The notes: a model not told the origin generated them from the sequence alone. A stretch of 32,105 nucleotides of DNA from Erysipelotrichaceae bacterium (GCA_021770925.1 JAETPY010000025.1:1-32105), one strand, 5' to 3'. Numbered from the stretch's first letter, positions 9,275 to 17,097 are shown. Numbers and translations are program-made.

Positions 9275-9303
9275 ATTATATAAAAGCGCAAATAATTTGT
9301 CAA
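9275..9303 (-). promoter_or_regulatory. Consensus sigma-A promoter of the MATE gene
   Basis: Minus strand: TTGACA (9298-9303), 17-bp spacer, TATAAT (9275-9280). Both hexamers are perfect. It lies 18 bp past the fbp stop codon, so the MATE gene has its own start point. Confidence 0.9.
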
Positions 9304-9320
9304 GTACCAAAATAGCAATT

Positions 9321-11183
9321 TCAAAATCTATTTATATTTTCTAGTGATTCCTCACTGCTAATCGTCATATCACGAATTATACCATCCCTATATGCTTGTA
9401 AAAGCAGTTTTAATTCTTTAATTCTTTGAATTATCCTTTTTCCATTATCACAATCTTTAATTAATAATCGCTTAGGATATTTTTCTATTAATTCATCTTT
9501 CAAAGTTGTTTGCCATGTAATTTCATGGCAGTGACTCCGTAACATTAGACCATACGAATCACTAATTAACGTATATCCTGAATTACCTGTTTGATTATAA
9601 TATTGCGGGCTAAATCCACCATCTATTACAACCAGCTTTCCATTTGCTTTAACAGGTGATTGTCCGTCCTTAATTTTCACTGGTGTATGTCCATTGATTA
9701 TATGACCATTATTAATTGAAAACTCTTTTAAAATTTTCATACATATATTTTCATCATTTAAATACATGTAATATGCATTAGACCTTTCTTTTCCTAATTT
9801 TGAATCATCAACAAACATTCGAGTAAAATATTTAAGATCTCGTCCACAAAATGGTGAAAGACGTCCAGACCATAAAAACCAATATAAATCAATTGCATAT
9901 TTATCTTTTTCAAGATATCCACTTCTTATTTTTCTATCCAAATAATCAAAATATTTTTTACCAAATAATTTTTGGTTATCCAAATCAACAGAAATAAAAT
10001 TACCATAAAAATCCAGCGGAATACATCCATGAAATAATAAATTATGATTGCATATTTTATATACACTCCCATTATTTAAAAGAAATCTAATATGATCATG
10101 CAATCTATAACTATTTTTAAAATTTTTATTTAATTCTTGAATAACCTTAGTTTCTATCTCATTTAATTTATATGGACAGGAAGGATCTATAGTTTTAAAA
10201 TCACAGTCATTTAATGAGTATAAATGATTATCGATTTTTATCATATTACCAATAATTTTATCAAGATATAGTTTATCATCCAATTGGTACTCAGGATGAG
10301 CCATGATAATCTGTCCCTCTAATTTAAACATGATTATCGCCATTAATTTTTTGCAGGCAGACATTATCGGGATATTAGGATATAGTATTTTTGCTTCTTG
10401 AAATACTCTTTTTAAATTAATGCCATAACCATTTTCAATCATTTCTAAATTATCATATTTAAAAGCATTTAAAACTACCATTGCAACACAGCACTCATTT
10501 CCTGCAGCTGCTCCAATCATTAAAATATCATGATTTCCCCATTGAATATCAACAGAATGATAAGTTTTTAATAAATCAATTATTTTATCCCCTCGTGGTC
10601 CCCGATCATATAGATCACCTAAAATATGAAGTTGATCAACTGCCAGTTTTTTTATTAAATTACACATTTCAATTAAAAAGCTATAACATTTATCAACTGC
10701 TGCTAAGATATCAATTATTTCATAGTACTGTTCATTATTTTTAATGTTTTGACCATTTAATAATTCATCAAATAAATAAGCATATTGTTTACTAAACATT
10801 TTTTTAAGTTTTGAACGAGTATATTTAGAACTTAATTCTTTAGCTAAAACAACTAAATAAATTAGATTCTCATGATAATAATTCCAATTATTCTGTTTTC
10901 TTATCGTTTTTTCCGGTTCATATATTAACATACATAAAGCTGTTTGTTTTTCTTTTGATAAATCTTTAAAAATAGTTTCTATCTTATCTTGAATAACGCC
11001 AGAGCAGTTATTCAAGATATGCCTAAATTTAATATCTTCACCATAAATATCACTAATAAAATACTCAGTTCCTTTAGGCATTGATAGAATCATTTTCAGG
11101 TTAATTATTTCCTCAATTACAGCTTCGCGACTAGGATATTTATTAGCTAGTAATTCTAAATAAACAGTTTGACTTATTTCCAT
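9321..11183 (-). CDS. fbp: Fructose-1,6-bisphosphatase class 3
   Basis: Firmicute-type class III FBPase of 620 aa, which hydrolyses fructose-1,6-bisphosphate to fructose-6-phosphate for gluconeogenesis and sugar-phosphate supply. It is a metallophosphoesterase-fold enzyme: HILGDLYDRGPRGD (GDLYDRG 189-195), IQWGNHDI (GNHDI 216-220), HPEYQ, and the C-terminal INGHTPVK with KANGKLVVIDGGFS are all present. The first motif, normally SD(I/L)HGE, reads SDIYGE (44-49), so the expected metal-ligand His is Tyr47. Length is slightly below the usual 640-670. It is the last gene of the fruK operon, and its start codon overlaps the stop of the preceding gene by one base (TAATG). Activity is uncertain because of Tyr47. 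Confidence 0.93.
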   Translation of the reverse strand: MEISQTVYLELLANKYPSREAVIEEIINLKMILSMPKGTEYFISDIYGEDIKFRHILNNCSGVIQDKIETIFKDLSKEKQTALCMLIYEPEKTIRKQNNWNYYHENLIYLVVLAKELSSKYTRSKLKKMFSKQYAYLFDELLNGQNIKNNEQYYEIIDILAAVDKCYSFLIEMCNLIKKLAVDQLHILGDLYDRGPRGDKIIDLLKTYHSVDIQWGNHDILMIGAAAGNECCVAMVVLNAFKYDNLEMIENGYGINLKRVFQEAKILYPNIPIMSACKKLMAIIMFKLEGQIIMAHPEYQLDDKLYLDKIIGNMIKIDNHLYSLNDCDFKTIDPSCPYKLNEIETKVIQELNKNFKNSYRLHDHIRFLLNNGSVYKICNHNLLFHGCIPLDFYGNFISVDLDNQKLFGKKYFDYLDRKIRSGYLEKDKYAIDLYWFLWSGRLSPFCGRDLKYFTRMFVDDSKLGKERSNAYYMYLNDENICMKILKEFSINNGHIINGHTPVKIKDGQSPVKANGKLVVIDGGFSPQYYNQTGNSGYTLISDSYGLMLRSHCHEITWQTTLKDELIEKYPKRLLIKDCDNGKRIIQRIKELKLLLQAYRDGIIRDMTISSEESLENINRF

Positions 11184-12154
11184 TATTCAAATGGGTATAC
11201 CATACCCCATTGATTGCGAATTGCAGTTAAAGTTGCCATAACATCTCGAACATAAGTCAAATTTTCTTCACCGCTGTTTTCTGTAATAAATCTTTCCATA
11301 TCATTCACTTCATAATCTAAGGCTAAATCTGTATCACCTAATTCAATTACCTCACTATGTCCATCTACAGTATAAGTAATTGTCGCTTTGTTCCCACGTG
11401 GGAAATTATAAATTTCAATATAACCTTCTTCTAAAGCAATCATTCCCCTTTTTGGTTGTTTTGCCCGCATAGTAAGAGAAATTACTGCCATTTCTTCATC
11501 AGGATTTTTTAAAATAATTCCTGATGTTTCATCAACACCTGTTTCAAAATAATTTGCTGTAGTTAAGACAACATTTGGCTTACTAGTCATAAAATAGCGG
11601 GCGAATGATACAGCATAAACTCCAATATCTAATAAAGCCCCACCAGCTAATTCTTTAGCAAAGAAGCGATTTTTCACATCATATTCTTTACATGATCCAA
11701 AGTTAACTTGAATCATTTTCACTTTACCTAATTTTCCACTCATAACGATTTCTTTAACTTTACGATATAAAGGCATATGTAATAATGTTGTTCCATCACT
11801 AATGATCAAGTTCTTTTCTTTTGCTAGAGCTGCTGCTTCTTCTAATTGACGATCATTTACAGTAATTGCTTTTTCACAAAATACATGTTTTCCTCTATTT
11901 AAAGCTTTGATCATCATTTCATAATGAAGATTATGTGGTGTTGCAATATAAACAATATCAATATTTTCATCATCTAACATTTCATCTACATTTCCATATG
12001 CTTTAACAACACCATATTCTTCCTGATATTTTTTAGCACCTTCAATTGTTACATCACAAACTGCATAGATTTCATTATTTACACGTTTTAAAGCATCCCC
12101 CATTTCATGTGCAATCCATCCTGTTCCTAAAATTCCCCAATTATATTTTTTCAT
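11183..12154 (-). CDS. Gfo/Idh/MocA-family NAD(P)-dependent oxidoreductase
   Basis: Dinucleotide-dependent sugar dehydrogenase of about 323 aa; the substrate is unknown. The N-terminal Rossmann fold has GILGTGWIA (about residues 7-15), followed by YIATPHNLHYEM and the family Lys in CEKAITV (usual EKP; here the Pro is Ala). The C-terminal domain has GGALLDIGVYAV, which lines the sugar site. Two ATGs are possible: AGGAGG lies only 2 nt from the first (12160) and 8 nt from the second, so the start at 12154 (MKKYNWGILG) is preferred. It sits between rpiA and fbp in the fructose operon with a 12-bp gap, which fits a role in handling a sugar or sugar phosphate. Similar proteins act on inositol, glucose-type and other sugars. 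Confidence 0.88.
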   Translation of the reverse strand: MKKYNWGILGTGWIAHEMGDALKRVNNEIYAVCDVTIEGAKKYQEEYGVVKAYGNVDEMLDDENIDIVYIATPHNLHYEMMIKALNRGKHVFCEKAITVNDRQLEEAAALAKEKNLIISDGTTLLHMPLYRKVKEIVMSGKLGKVKMIQVNFGSCKEYDVKNRFFAKELAGGALLDIGVYAVSFARYFMTSKPNVVLTTANYFETGVDETSGIILKNPDEEMAVISLTMRAKQPKRGMIALEEGYIEIYNFPRGNKATITYTVDGHSEVIELGDTDLALDYEVNDMERFITENSGEENLTYVRDVMATLTAIRNQWGMVYPFE

Positions 12155-12166
12155 CTTCATATCCTC

Positions 12167-12826
12167 CTATTTTGTTATCATTCTACTGCCTTCTTGATCT
12201 ACAGAAATTGCTTTTGTAGCAATATTATAAAATAAAGAAGTATCAATTACACCACATATAGATAATAAATCATCATTTAATTTTTTTAAATCTTTAATTT
12301 TTTTAAATTTTGCATTTAAGATATAATTTCCATTATCACTAATTGTTCCACCATCCTTACTAGATGTTGGACGAATTTCAACTAAAGCATTCATATTCGT
12401 GATTTTTTTTATTACATAAGATAAAGCTTCTGGAAATACTTCTAAAGCGATTGGTAAATTTAATGGTAATTGTTCAAAGACTTTACTTTCATCAACTAAT
12501 AAAACATAATCATCAGCCATTGAAGCAATGATTTTTTCTTTTGTATGAATTGCTCCACCTGATTTTAAAGCATTTAACTTTAAATCAACTTCATCACAGC
12601 CATCAAAAGCAATATCAAGATGATCAACAGCCCAGGTTGGTAAAAGATTTAATCCGTTTTTAACACATAGTTGAGCAGTTGATAATGATGGTGTAACAAC
12701 TTTAATATCCAGCTGTGACTCCTTTATATAGCCTACTAGATAAGAGATAGTAGAACCGCCTCCTAATCCAATTATCATGTTGTTTTTTATTAATTTCAAG
12801 GCTTCTCTTGCACATCTTTGTTTCAT
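12167..12826 (-). CDS. rpiA: Ribose-5-phosphate isomerase A
   Basis: RpiA interconverts ribose-5-phosphate and ribulose-5-phosphate in the pentose phosphate pathway. The 219-aa protein has the expected order of motifs: phosphate loop GLGGGST (20-26; usually GLGTGST), FDGCDEVD (usually DGADE, with the catalytic acids kept), SGGAIHTKEKIIA (usually GGGGAxxxEK), and the final VDQEGSRMI. The three small changes from consensus suggest a divergent copy, perhaps a second paralogue for sugar catabolism; the key acids and the Lys of TKEK remain. AAGGAG inside the end of fruA is the ribosome-binding site, with a 2-bp gap between the two genes. It belongs to the fructose operon. Confidence 0.85.
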   Translation of the reverse strand: MKQRCAREALKLIKNNMIIGLGGGSTISYLVGYIKESQLDIKVVTPSLSTAQLCVKNGLNLLPTWAVDHLDIAFDGCDEVDLKLNALKSGGAIHTKEKIIASMADDYVLLVDESKVFEQLPLNLPIALEVFPEALSYVIKKITNMNALVEIRPTSSKDGGTISDNGNYILNAKFKKIKDLKKLNDDLLSICGVIDTSLFYNIATKAISVDQEGSRMITK

Positions 12827-12828
12827 AA

Positions 12829-14730
12829 TTAATTATTCTCCTTTAATGGTTTTTTTAAAATAGATAATACTAATCCTCCTGCAATAGCCCCTAAAACAAT
12901 TGCTAAGGCATACAATAGAGGATTACCAATTGTTGGTAAAACAAAGATTCCACCATGAGGTGCTCTTAAGGTACACCCAAACAACATCGATAAACCACCA
13001 GCTATAGCTGAACCAACAATACAAGATGGAATAACTCTAATAGGATCCTTTGCAGCAAAAGGAATAGCTCCTTCAGAAATAAATGCAAGTCCCATTACAT
13101 AGTTTACTAAACCAGAATTCTTTTCTTCTTTTGTCCAACGATTTTTAAAGAAAGTTGTACTTAAAGCAATTGCAAGCGGTGGAATCATTCCCCCAGCCAT
13201 AACTGCAGCCATAATTTCAAAATTTCCTTCAGCTAGCTGTGACGTTGCAAAAACATATGATGCTTTATTGATTGGTCCTCCCATATCAGTAGACTGCATT
13301 CCTGCTACAACCATGCCAAGTAATATTTTACTAGTTCCTCCCATACTATTTAACATATCATTAAGAGCTGTATTAATTGTACCTACAAATGGATTAATTA
13401 AAGTTGTAATAACTGCTACTAATAAAATACCTAAAACTGGATAAATCAAAATAGGTTTTATTCCTTCCAAAGATTTTGGTAATTTTGAAAATAATTTTTT
13501 TAATGCTAAAACTAAATAACCACCAATAAAACCTGCCAATAAAGCTCCTAAGAATCCTGAATTAACATCACCACCAGCTGGATTAGTGAAAGTACAGCCC
13601 ATTTTAGCAACAATTCCCCCGATAAATCCTACTGCTAAACCAGGACGATCAGCAATTGACATTGCTACATAACCAGCTAAAACTGGTAACATCATTCCAA
13701 AAGCCTGTTCTCCAATCGTTTTTAAATAAGCCGCTAATGGTGTATTTTTACCAAAATTAGATGGATCAATTGAATAGTCATCAAACAAGAACGCTAAAGC
13801 AATCAGAATTCCACCACCAATAACAAACGGCAGCATATGACTGACGCCATTCATTAAGTGTTTATAAACAGCTCGACCAATTCCCTCAGATGAAACCTCT
13901 TTAACATCTACACTTCCATCATGGTGGTACACAGGTACTTCGTGATTAATAATTTTATTAATTAATTTTTCTGGTTTTTGAATTCCTTCGCTAACACTAA
14001 CTAAAAGAACTGGTTTACCATCAAATCGTGCCATTTCAACATTTTTATCAGCTGCAATAATGATTCCATCAGCCATTGCTATCTCTTTTGCTGTTAAAAC
14101 ATTTTTAGCACCATCAGCACCATTTGTCTCAGCCTTTAATAAATATCCCATTTCTTTACCGGCTTTTGTTAAATTTTCAGCAGCCATAAAAGTATGAGCA
14201 ATTCCTGTTGGACAAGCAGTAACTGCTAAGACTCGATATGTCCCATTTTCTTTAGAGCTGCTTTCAGCATCTTTTTTAGCTTCTTCTTTATTTATTATAT
14301 TTAAAAACTCTGCTGCTGTTGAAGCATTGATCAGTGCTTTTCTAAAATCTTCATTCATCAATAAAGTTGATAATTTGGCCAATGCCTGCAAATGAAGATT
14401 GCCACCATCTTCAGGTGATGCAATCATGAATGCTAAATGAACAGGACTGCCATCTAACGATTCATAATTCACACCATCTTTAATTGTAACTGCTGCTAAA
14501 CCAGGTTTTTTTACTGCTGCCACCTGAGCATGGGGAATAGCAATACCATCACCAATTCCTGTAGTACTTAGCTCTTCACGAGCTAATATTCCTTTTTTAT
14601 ATGCTTCTTTATCACTAATTTTACCTGATGTATACATTAAATCAACTAAATAATCAATTGTTTCTTCTTTTGATTTAAGATTAACATTTAAAGCAATACT
14701 TTTTATATCTAATAGTTCTGTGATCCTCAT
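12829..14730 (-). CDS. fruA: PTS fructose transporter, fused IIA-IIB-IIC
   Basis: Membrane transporter of 633 aa that brings in fructose and phosphorylates it to fructose-1-phosphate. Domains in order: IIA (about 1-150) with the phospho-His67 in GIAIPHAQ; IIB (about 165-265) with phospho-Cys173 in TACPTGIAHT; IIC (about 285-630) with eight or so membrane segments, the MLPFVIGGGILIALAFL start and the conserved EGAIPFAAKDP segment. The order IIA-IIB-IIC is that of Firmicute FruA. It is translated from AAGGAG 7 nt upstream of ATG. It lies 11 bp after fruK and 2 bp before rpiA in one operon. Phosphate would come from general EI/HPr encoded elsewhere. Confidence 0.95.
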   Translation of the reverse strand: MRITELLDIKSIALNVNLKSKEETIDYLVDLMYTSGKISDKEAYKKGILAREELSTTGIGDGIAIPHAQVAAVKKPGLAAVTIKDGVNYESLDGSPVHLAFMIASPEDGGNLHLQALAKLSTLLMNEDFRKALINASTAAEFLNIINKEEAKKDAESSSKENGTYRVLAVTACPTGIAHTFMAAENLTKAGKEMGYLLKAETNGADGAKNVLTAKEIAMADGIIIAADKNVEMARFDGKPVLLVSVSEGIQKPEKLINKIINHEVPVYHHDGSVDVKEVSSEGIGRAVYKHLMNGVSHMLPFVIGGGILIALAFLFDDYSIDPSNFGKNTPLAAYLKTIGEQAFGMMLPVLAGYVAMSIADRPGLAVGFIGGIVAKMGCTFTNPAGGDVNSGFLGALLAGFIGGYLVLALKKLFSKLPKSLEGIKPILIYPVLGILLVAVITTLINPFVGTINTALNDMLNSMGGTSKILLGMVVAGMQSTDMGGPINKASYVFATSQLAEGNFEIMAAVMAGGMIPPLAIALSTTFFKNRWTKEEKNSGLVNYVMGLAFISEGAIPFAAKDPIRVIPSCIVGSAIAGGLSMLFGCTLRAPHGGIFVLPTIGNPLLYALAIVLGAIAGGLVLSILKKPLKENN

Positions 14731-14741
14731 AAATTTTCTCC

Positions 14742-15647
14742 TTATAGTTGTTTTAATAGTTCTTCAATCATTTCTCTTTTTGCTAACCCTTCGCTAAATG
14801 CTGTTGCTCCGCCAGCTGCTGTCGCCAACTTAATAATTTCGTGATATTCTTTGCCATCTAAATATCCAGCTACGAAACCTGCTACCATAGAATCCCCAGC
14901 ACCTACTGAATTCTTTAACTTTCCTTTACATACACCTGATCGATAGCTTCTTCCATTTTCATCTATTAATAAAGATCCATTCCCTGCCATTGAAATCAAT
15001 ACATTTTGAGCTCCTAAGTCTTGAAGCTTACGTGCATAGAACTCTATTTCTTCAAGTGTTTTAATTTCAACATTAAATAATTCAGCCAATTCATGAACAT
15101 TAGGTTTTATTAAAAATGGTTTTAAATCAAGTGTTCCTTTTAATAACTCACCAGTAGCATCAACAACCGTTTTAATTTCACGATCTTTTAATGATTCAAG
15201 AATATTACGATATGCATCTTTAGACATCGATTTAGGAATGCTTCCAGAAAGAATCAAAACATCTCCAGCAACTAATCTATCTAATTTTTGAATTAATAAT
15301 TTCACAGCCTTCTCATCAATAATAGGGCCTTGCCCATTAATCTCACTTTCCTCATTACTACGAAGTTTTATATTTATTCTTGATAAACCACTATCTAATT
15401 TAATAAAATCGGTTTTTAATCCTAAAACTTCTCTAGCCCCTCGCTGAATTTCATCTCCTGTAAATCCTGCCAAATATCCTAAACAAATACTATCATGTCC
15501 TAATTCTTTTAGAACGGCTGCTACATTAATTCCTTTTCCACCATAATAAATTGCTTCATCATTCGTACGATTAACTACCCCCAATTTGAAGTTATCGACA
15601 CTAACCACATAATCTAATGCTGGATTATATGTAATTGTGTATATCAT
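14742..15647 (-). CDS. fruK: 1-phosphofructokinase
   Basis: PfkB-type kinase (301 aa) that converts fructose-1-phosphate to fructose-1,6-bisphosphate. Hallmarks are MIYTITYNPALDYVVSV at the start, the GGKGINVAA substrate motif (36-44), SGSIPKS in the middle, and the ATP/anion motif NSVGAGDSMVAG (about 246-257). The frame stays open 14 codons upstream (to 15689), but AAGGAGATG lies 7 nt before the ATG at 15647 and the N terminus fits the family there, so the shorter form is chosen. It is the first gene of a fruK-fruA-rpiA-Gfo/Idh-fbp operon, starting from the promoter at 15690-15718. FruA makes its substrate. Confidence 0.95.
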   Translation of the reverse strand: MIYTITYNPALDYVVSVDNFKLGVVNRTNDEAIYYGGKGINVAAVLKELGHDSICLGYLAGFTGDEIQRGAREVLGLKTDFIKLDSGLSRINIKLRSNEESEINGQGPIIDEKAVKLLIQKLDRLVAGDVLILSGSIPKSMSKDAYRNILESLKDREIKTVVDATGELLKGTLDLKPFLIKPNVHELAELFNVEIKTLEEIEFYARKLQDLGAQNVLISMAGNGSLLIDENGRSYRSGVCKGKLKNSVGAGDSMVAGFVAGYLDGKEYHEIIKLATAAGGATAFSEGLAKREMIEELLKQL

Positions 15648-15667
15648 TTTCACATCTCCTTTTATTA

Positions 15668-15682
15668 CGAAAATATTTTTCA
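15668..15682. promoter_or_regulatory. Putative RpiR-family operator, fru site 1
   Basis: CGAAAATATTTTTCA lies just downstream of the fru -10. It matches TGAAAATATTTTTCA (16670-16684) upstream of the rpiR-like gene at all but the first base. The half-site pattern GAAAA-N-TTTTC is that of a dimeric SIS-domain regulator. Confidence 0.65.
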
Positions 15683-15689
15683 CATGCAC

Positions 15690-15718
15690 AATATACTACG
15701 ATATTATATTTTCGTCAA
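15690..15718 (-). promoter_or_regulatory. fru operon promoter
   Basis: Minus strand: TTGACG (15713-15718), 17-bp spacer, TATATT (15690-15695). The putative operators flank it at 15668-15682 and 15731-15744. Confidence 0.8.
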
Positions 15719-15730
15719 TACTTTTATTAA

Positions 15731-15744
15731 GAAAATTTATTTCA
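15731..15744. promoter_or_regulatory. Putative RpiR-family operator, fru site 2
   Basis: GAAAATTTATTTCA is a weaker copy of the GAAAATATTTTTCA motif, positioned upstream of the fru -35. Confidence 0.5.
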
Positions 15745-15760
15745 CATATAAAAAAATAAA

Positions 15761-15778
15761 AACCAGGTATACCTGGTT
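15761..15778 (-). terminator. Terminator of the rpiR-like gene
   Basis: AACCAGGTATACCTGGTT is a perfect 18-bp palindrome overlapping the stop codon of the regulator gene and followed on the minus strand by TTTATTTTTT. Confidence 0.8.
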
Positions 15779-16625
15779 AAAATTTATCTCCTGCAATAGC
15801 ATGCTCATGTCTAGCTATACTTTTATAAGAATCTTTATCCATCGATGTTAAAAATAAATATAAGATCTCAATTACTGTTGTTGCTGAAACTCTTGAAAAA
15901 CAATAACCATCAAGAAACAGTTTTTCACGAGTTGCTGTAGTAATATGATAATCACTTGCTTTAGCAATAGTAGATCGTTCATTATTCGTTATTGCAATAG
16001 TTATTGCTCCCACTTCTTTAGCAACATCCATCATTGTTATCATTTCCCTAGATTCTCCTGAATTTGAAATAACAATAACAACATCTTTCTCTGTCAAATT
16101 ATATGTATAGCCAATTTGGTTTTCCCAAATCGTTCCTGACACAGCTGGAATACCTATCTGATTAAGTTTAAATGCTCCATCTATTGCTACTGGGATCGTG
16201 TTGCCTACAGCAGCAAATTGGACACTTTTAGCATTTTTTATAATTGTTAAAATTTCTTTTAATTTTGCCTCATCCATCATCGAAACAGTTTGTTTTAATT
16301 CTTCAACTTTATTTGCTAAAATATTTTGCAAAGATTGCCCAATATCATTAATTGAAATATTATTTGATACAGAAACATTACCAGTACCACTTTCGACCAT
16401 CTCTTTGGCTAAAGATATCTTTAGATGATGAAATCCTTTAACTCCTACCTTTTTGCAAAATCGTGATACTGACGCTTCACTTGAGCCACTAGCATCAGCT
16501 AACTGTCCAACTGTCATATCTACTACTTTATCATAGTTATTGATGATATATTTTGCAATTTTCTTTTCAGAATCAAAAAAACTATTAAATGATGAACATA
16601 TCGTATCCATTACTGTCTTTTCCAT
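15777..16625 (-). CDS. RpiR/MurR-family transcriptional regulator
   Basis: 282-aa regulator with an N-terminal RpiR-type helix-turn-helix (about 1-77; ADASGSSEASVSRFCKKVGVKGF is the recognition region) and a C-terminal SIS sugar-phosphate-binding domain (about 120-260; SVQFAAVGNT, VVIVISNSGESREMITMMD). Such proteins sense phosphosugars and control adjacent sugar genes. GGAGG precedes the start. It lies immediately upstream of the fru operon in the same direction but ends in its own terminator. A motif present upstream of this gene (16670-16684) recurs in the fru promoter, so it probably regulates both itself and fruK-fbp. The effector is likely fructose-1-phosphate or fructose-1,6-bisphosphate, by inference. 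Fructose operons are more often run by a DeoR-type FruR, so this is an alternative control. Confidence 0.9.
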   Translation of the reverse strand: MEKTVMDTICSSFNSFFDSEKKIAKYIINNYDKVVDMTVGQLADASGSSEASVSRFCKKVGVKGFHHLKISLAKEMVESGTGNVSVSNNISINDIGQSLQNILANKVEELKQTVSMMDEAKLKEILTIIKNAKSVQFAAVGNTIPVAIDGAFKLNQIGIPAVSGTIWENQIGYTYNLTEKDVVIVISNSGESREMITMMDVAKEVGAITIAITNNERSTIAKASDYHITTATREKLFLDGYCFSRVSATTVIEILYLFLTSMDKDSYKSIARHEHAIAGDKF

Positions 16626-16669
16626 TATTATACCTCCATGATTTTATATTAACACAAAATAAAACTTAA

Positions 16670-16684
16670 TGAAAATATTTTTCA
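16670..16684. promoter_or_regulatory. Putative autoregulatory operator of the rpiR-like gene
   Basis: TGAAAATATTTTTCA is a near-perfect palindrome 45 bp upstream of the rpiR-like start codon, about where the -35 region would be. It recurs almost unchanged in the fru promoter. Confidence 0.65.
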
Positions 16685-16692
16685 TCAAAAAA

Positions 16693-16714
16693 ATAGTCAA
16701 TATAAATTGACTAT
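16693..16714 (-). terminator. Terminator of the two-peptide operon
   Basis: ATAGTCAA (16693-16700) and TTGACTAT (16707-16714) pair perfectly around a 6-nt loop. The minus strand then runs into seven or more T (16686-16692). It overlaps the stop codon of the 33-aa gene. Confidence 0.85.
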
Positions 16715-16812
16715 TCTTGTGCATTTGATGCATTAGGATATTCATTATCATATTCGACAATATGATTTTCATAATCAAGTTCATCTTGAGCTTTATTATC
16801 TTTACGCTTCAC
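16711..16812 (-). CDS. Small acidic protein, 33 aa, second gene of a micro-operon
   Basis: GTG-initiated ORF, beginning KRKDNKAQDELDYENH after the start and ending SNAQE. It is strongly charged with many Asp/Glu, has no hydrophobic segment and is probably cytoplasmic. AAGGG is positioned 10 nt before the GTG. An ATG four bases upstream gives only four codons, so GTG is preferred. It lies 28 bp after the 40-aa membrane peptide gene and ends inside a terminator, which supports a two-gene transcript. I do not recognise a family. The pairing of a hydrophobic peptide with an acidic one is like toxin-antitoxin or regulator-peptide pairs, but this is inference. Confidence 0.55.
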   Translation of the reverse strand: MKRKDNKAQDELDYENHIVEYDNEYPNASNAQE

Positions 16813-16840
16813 TCATTATCACCCTTAATTAGTATACCCA

Positions 16841-16963
16841 TTATAAAATAATTAAATCAACTAGATAACTGCTTAGTGTTGCAAAAGTAAATCCTAATGA
16901 TAACATACCCGCAACTATAGTTAAAATTCCTTTTCTAGTAAAGTTAAGTTCTTTATATTCCAT
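16841..16963 (-). CDS. Small single-span membrane peptide, 40 aa
   Basis: It starts MEYKELNFTRKG, followed by a hydrophobic stretch (about 13-33, ILTIVAGMLSLGFTFATL) and a short YLVDLIIL end, so one membrane span is predicted. AAGGAGGT lies 7 nt before the ATG, a very strong ribosome-binding site. It is the first gene downstream of the divergent promoter at 17047-17075, opposite the LexA/CI-like regulator gene and followed by the 33-aa acidic gene. No family is recognised. Size, hydrophobicity and repressor control recall SOS-induced membrane peptides, but there is no direct proof. Confidence 0.7.
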   Translation of the reverse strand: MEYKELNFTRKGILTIVAGMLSLGFTFATLSSYLVDLIIL

Positions 16964-17033
16964 TATTTTTACCTCCTTCAATAAGTATCTATTAATTCAC
17001 CATTATTTTATTTTTTAACTCCGGTGTTTCTTT

Positions 17034-17042
17034 TTAAGACAC
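17034..17042. promoter_or_regulatory. TTAAGACAC box 1
   Basis: TTAAGACAC, within the longer shared segment TCTTTTTAAGACACTTTT. It lies a few bases past the -10 of the minus-strand promoter, at the expected start point of the small-peptide transcript. Confidence 0.6.
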
Positions 17043-17046
17043 TTTT

Positions 17047-17075
17047 AATATAACTCTATTTATTTCTTTTGTCAA
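17047..17075 (-). promoter_or_regulatory. Promoter of the small-peptide operon
   Basis: Minus strand: TTGACA (17070-17075), 17-bp spacer, TATATT (17047-17052). TTAAGACAC boxes flank it on both sides. Confidence 0.8.
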
Positions 17076-17088
17076 TAAAAATATCTTT

Positions 17089-17097
17089 TTAAGACAC
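17089..17097. promoter_or_regulatory. TTAAGACAC box 2
   Basis: Second copy, in the segment TCTTTTTAAGACACTTTT identical over 18 bp to box 1. It lies between the two divergent promoters, 55 bp from box 1 and 53 bp from box 3. Confidence 0.6.

Noticed and set aside
15648-15689. 14-residue extension of FruK
   Set aside because: The ribosome-binding site and family N terminus agree with the start at 15647; the extension would overlie operator site 1.
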